Under the pieces are notes generated by a model that was not told the origin of the DNA, did not search any database, and saw only the letters and a list, made by a program, of their open reading frames with translations. A stretch of 15,926 bases of DNA. It comes from Desulfofustis sp. GTDB taxonomy: Bacteria; Desulfobacterota; Desulfobulbia; Desulfobulbales; Desulfocapsaceae. The translations under genes and the position numbers were made by a program. The stretch covers positions 1-15,926 of the forward strand of contig JARFQM010000124.1 of the NCBI GenBank assembly GCA_029287755.1. Direction: 5' to 3'. Below, one piece after another: positions 14,932-15,926 of this stretch; positions within the stretch are counted from its first letter, which is position 1; each line of letters begins with the position of its first letter.

Positions 14932-15225
14932 GCAAACTTGTCATTATTTACGGCAACAACTCATTTAATTCTAATTATTTAATGGCGATCTACAACAAAT
15001 TTAAATACTGCAAATGACATATTATTTTTTGTTTATCGAATGAATTAATTCTTGCCTTACATTACAAAATTTGGCAATCTGCGACCTGGAACGCTGCCGA
15101 TTGGCCTATCGGGAGGCTGCATCGGGGCACATCTCGACCATGCAGGTGGGAGTCGACAGCAGCACGGCCGTCTGATCAGCGCCCGGCACCGCTGCCTGTC
15201 TAAAAAATTAACCTTATTTATTCTT

Positions 15226-15230
15226 GGAGG
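15226..15230 (+). promoter_or_regulatory. Ribosome binding site of xylF
   Basis: GGAGG, 8 bases before ATG 15239. It sets the start of the xylose-binding protein, which has a normal signal peptide from this Met. Confidence 0.85.
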
Positions 15231-15238
15231 AATTTCTC

Positions 15239-15926
15239 ATGCTGAAGAAAACCGTTATTCCCGTTTTGGCTGTGCTCGCCGTTGCCCTCTTCTTCTCTGC
15301 GGCGGTGGCCAAAGAACTGGTGGTGGGTGTTTCCTGGTCCAACTTTCAGGAAGAACGTTGGAAAACGGATGAGGCCGCCATGAAGGCGGAGTTGGAAAGC
15401 CATGGCGCCAAGTATATCATGGCCGATGCCCAGGCCAGTGCCGAAAAACAGATTTCCGATATCGAAAACCTGATTGCCCGCGGCGCCAATGCCCTGATCG
15501 TCCTGGCCTGGGACGCTGATGCCGTGCTGCCGGCCATTGCCAAAGCCGAAGCCGAAGGTATTCCGGTGGTCGGCTATGACCGGTTAATCGAAAAAGAAGG
15601 TGTGTTCTATCTCACTTTCGACAACAAGGAAGTTGGCCGGATGCAGGCGCGCGCCGTCTATGCAGAGAAACCGGAAGGCAACTATGTATTCATCAAGGGC
15701 GCGCCGACCGATCCCAATGCGGAATTCCTCTATGAGGGACAGCTCGAGGTCCTGGACGAGGCAATCAAGGCCGGCAAAATAAAAAACGTGGCAGCCCAGG
15801 GGACCGATGGATGGAAGCCGGAAGTCGCCCAGCGCAACATGGAGCAGATCCTTACCGCCCAGAACAACAAGGTCGATGCAGTCGTCGCTTCAAATGACGG
15901 CACCGCCGGCGGGGTGGTGGCCGCTC
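15239..15926 (+). CDS. xylF: D-xylose ABC transporter substrate-binding protein (partial, runs off window)
   Basis: The first 229 codons are present. Residues 1-24 are a signal peptide (MLKKT, a hydrophobic core, then AVA before K25), so the mature protein is periplasmic. It captures D-xylose for the XylGH transporter. The periplasmic binding fold of the ribose/xylose type is clear: [76 protein letters not shown] and [13 protein letters not shown]. These blocks line up with E. coli XylF nearly end to end, including the ERW, YDR, FDN and SND ligand-pocket positions. It is divergent from xylR and probably leads a transport operon, with ATPase and permease genes expected beyond the right edge. 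The end of the gene is not seen because the window stops. Confidence 0.94.
   Translation, partial: MLKKTVIPVLAVLAVALFFSAAVAKELVVGVSWSNFQEERWKTDEAAMKAELESHGAKYIMADAQASAEKQISDIENLIARGANALIVLAWDADAVLPAIAKAEAEGIPVVGYDRLIEKEGVFYLTFDNKEVGRMQARAVYAEKPEGNYVFIKGAPTDPNAEFLYEGQLEVLDEAIKAGKIKNVAAQGTDGWKPEVAQRNMEQILTAQNNKVDAVVASNDGTAGGVVAA

Larger units (their letters stand above)
14699..15238. other. xylR-xylF divergent intergenic control region
   Basis: About 540 bases with no credible gene. The xylR side and centre (14720-15070) are strongly AT-rich and hold the ROK operator, a half-site TTTAGTAACA (14859-14868, repeating 14784-14793), the palindrome AGGATATCCT (14763-14772) and TATTATCGATAATA (14918-14931). 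From about 15075 to 15200 composition switches abruptly to GC-rich with short self-complementary stretches (CTGCAT/ATGCAG, ACGGCCGT). It then returns to AT just before the xylF ribosome site. No xylF promoter with good boxes on both sides could be picked out. Confidence 0.6.

Noticed and set aside
15052..15372. 106-codon open frame overlapping the start of xylF
   Set aside because: It overlaps xylF out of frame, has no ribosome site and gives an unstructured, glycine- and cysteine-rich peptide.
1..15926. CRISPR array, defence island or complete insertion sequence
   Set aside because: No regularly spaced repeats, no transposase or nuclease genes; the only mobile-type signal is the short element between xylA and xylB.

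Overview
The window carries ten complete genes and one gene cut by the right edge. They form two metabolic loci (glycine cleavage with lipoylation, and D-xylose catabolism) plus a few housekeeping or unknown genes. Moderately high GC with AT-rich control regions, a clusterless MutY-like glycosylase, a two-subunit glycine dehydrogenase (GcvPA/GcvPB) and a fused LipB-LipA protein suggest an anaerobic Gram-negative bacterium. The family flavour points to Desulfobacterota (Desulfobulbales-like), but this is inferred from recalled family traits and not from a database match.

Left part (1-3173). A multi-pass membrane protein of unknown function (119-1267, +) converges on a MutY-type glycosylase (1264-2172, -); their two stop codons overlap inside one CTAG. 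The glycosylase lies 9 bases behind a DUF808/YedI-type membrane protein (2182-3054, -), probably in the same transcript.

Glycine cleavage operon (3174-9752, all on the minus strand). The order of transcription is an Lrp/AsnC regulator, gcvT, gcvH, gcvPA, gcvPB, lipB-lipA fusion. Junctions are tight: several overlap by 1-4 bases and the others are about 4-16 bases apart. A near-consensus sigma-70 promoter (TTGACA, 17 bases, TAAAAT) lies before the regulator and shows that the regulator starts at 9697. GcvPA/GcvPB decarboxylate glycine onto the lipoyl arm of GcvH. GcvT passes the methylene group to tetrahydrofolate. LipB-LipA can make the lipoyl group on GcvH: LipB attaches the octanoyl group and LipA inserts the sulfurs. 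Dihydrolipoamide dehydrogenase (GcvL) is not in the window.

Middle (9753-10425). A long intergenic stretch holds palindromes behind the gcv promoter, then a GC-rich possible leader, then a small HEAT-repeat-like protein (10036-10425, +).

Xylose locus (10459-15926). xylR (ROK family), xylA and xylB run on the minus strand. The periplasmic xylose-binding protein xylF runs divergently on the plus strand and is cut by the window end. The 519-base xylR-xylF intergenic region has a strong ROK-type inverted repeat that overlaps a candidate xylR promoter, and a second 14-base perfect palindrome nearer xylF. Between xylA and xylB sits a 142-base imperfect palindrome with 16-base terminal inverted repeats and a flanking GGTT duplication. 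It looks like a non-autonomous miniature transposable element inserted into the operon.

I found no CRISPR array, tRNA, rRNA or defence system. The points most worth a second look are the LipB-LipA fusion, the MITE-like element inside the xyl operon, the aberrant folate-site sequence of GcvT, and the clusterless glycosylase with Glu in place of the catalytic Asp.
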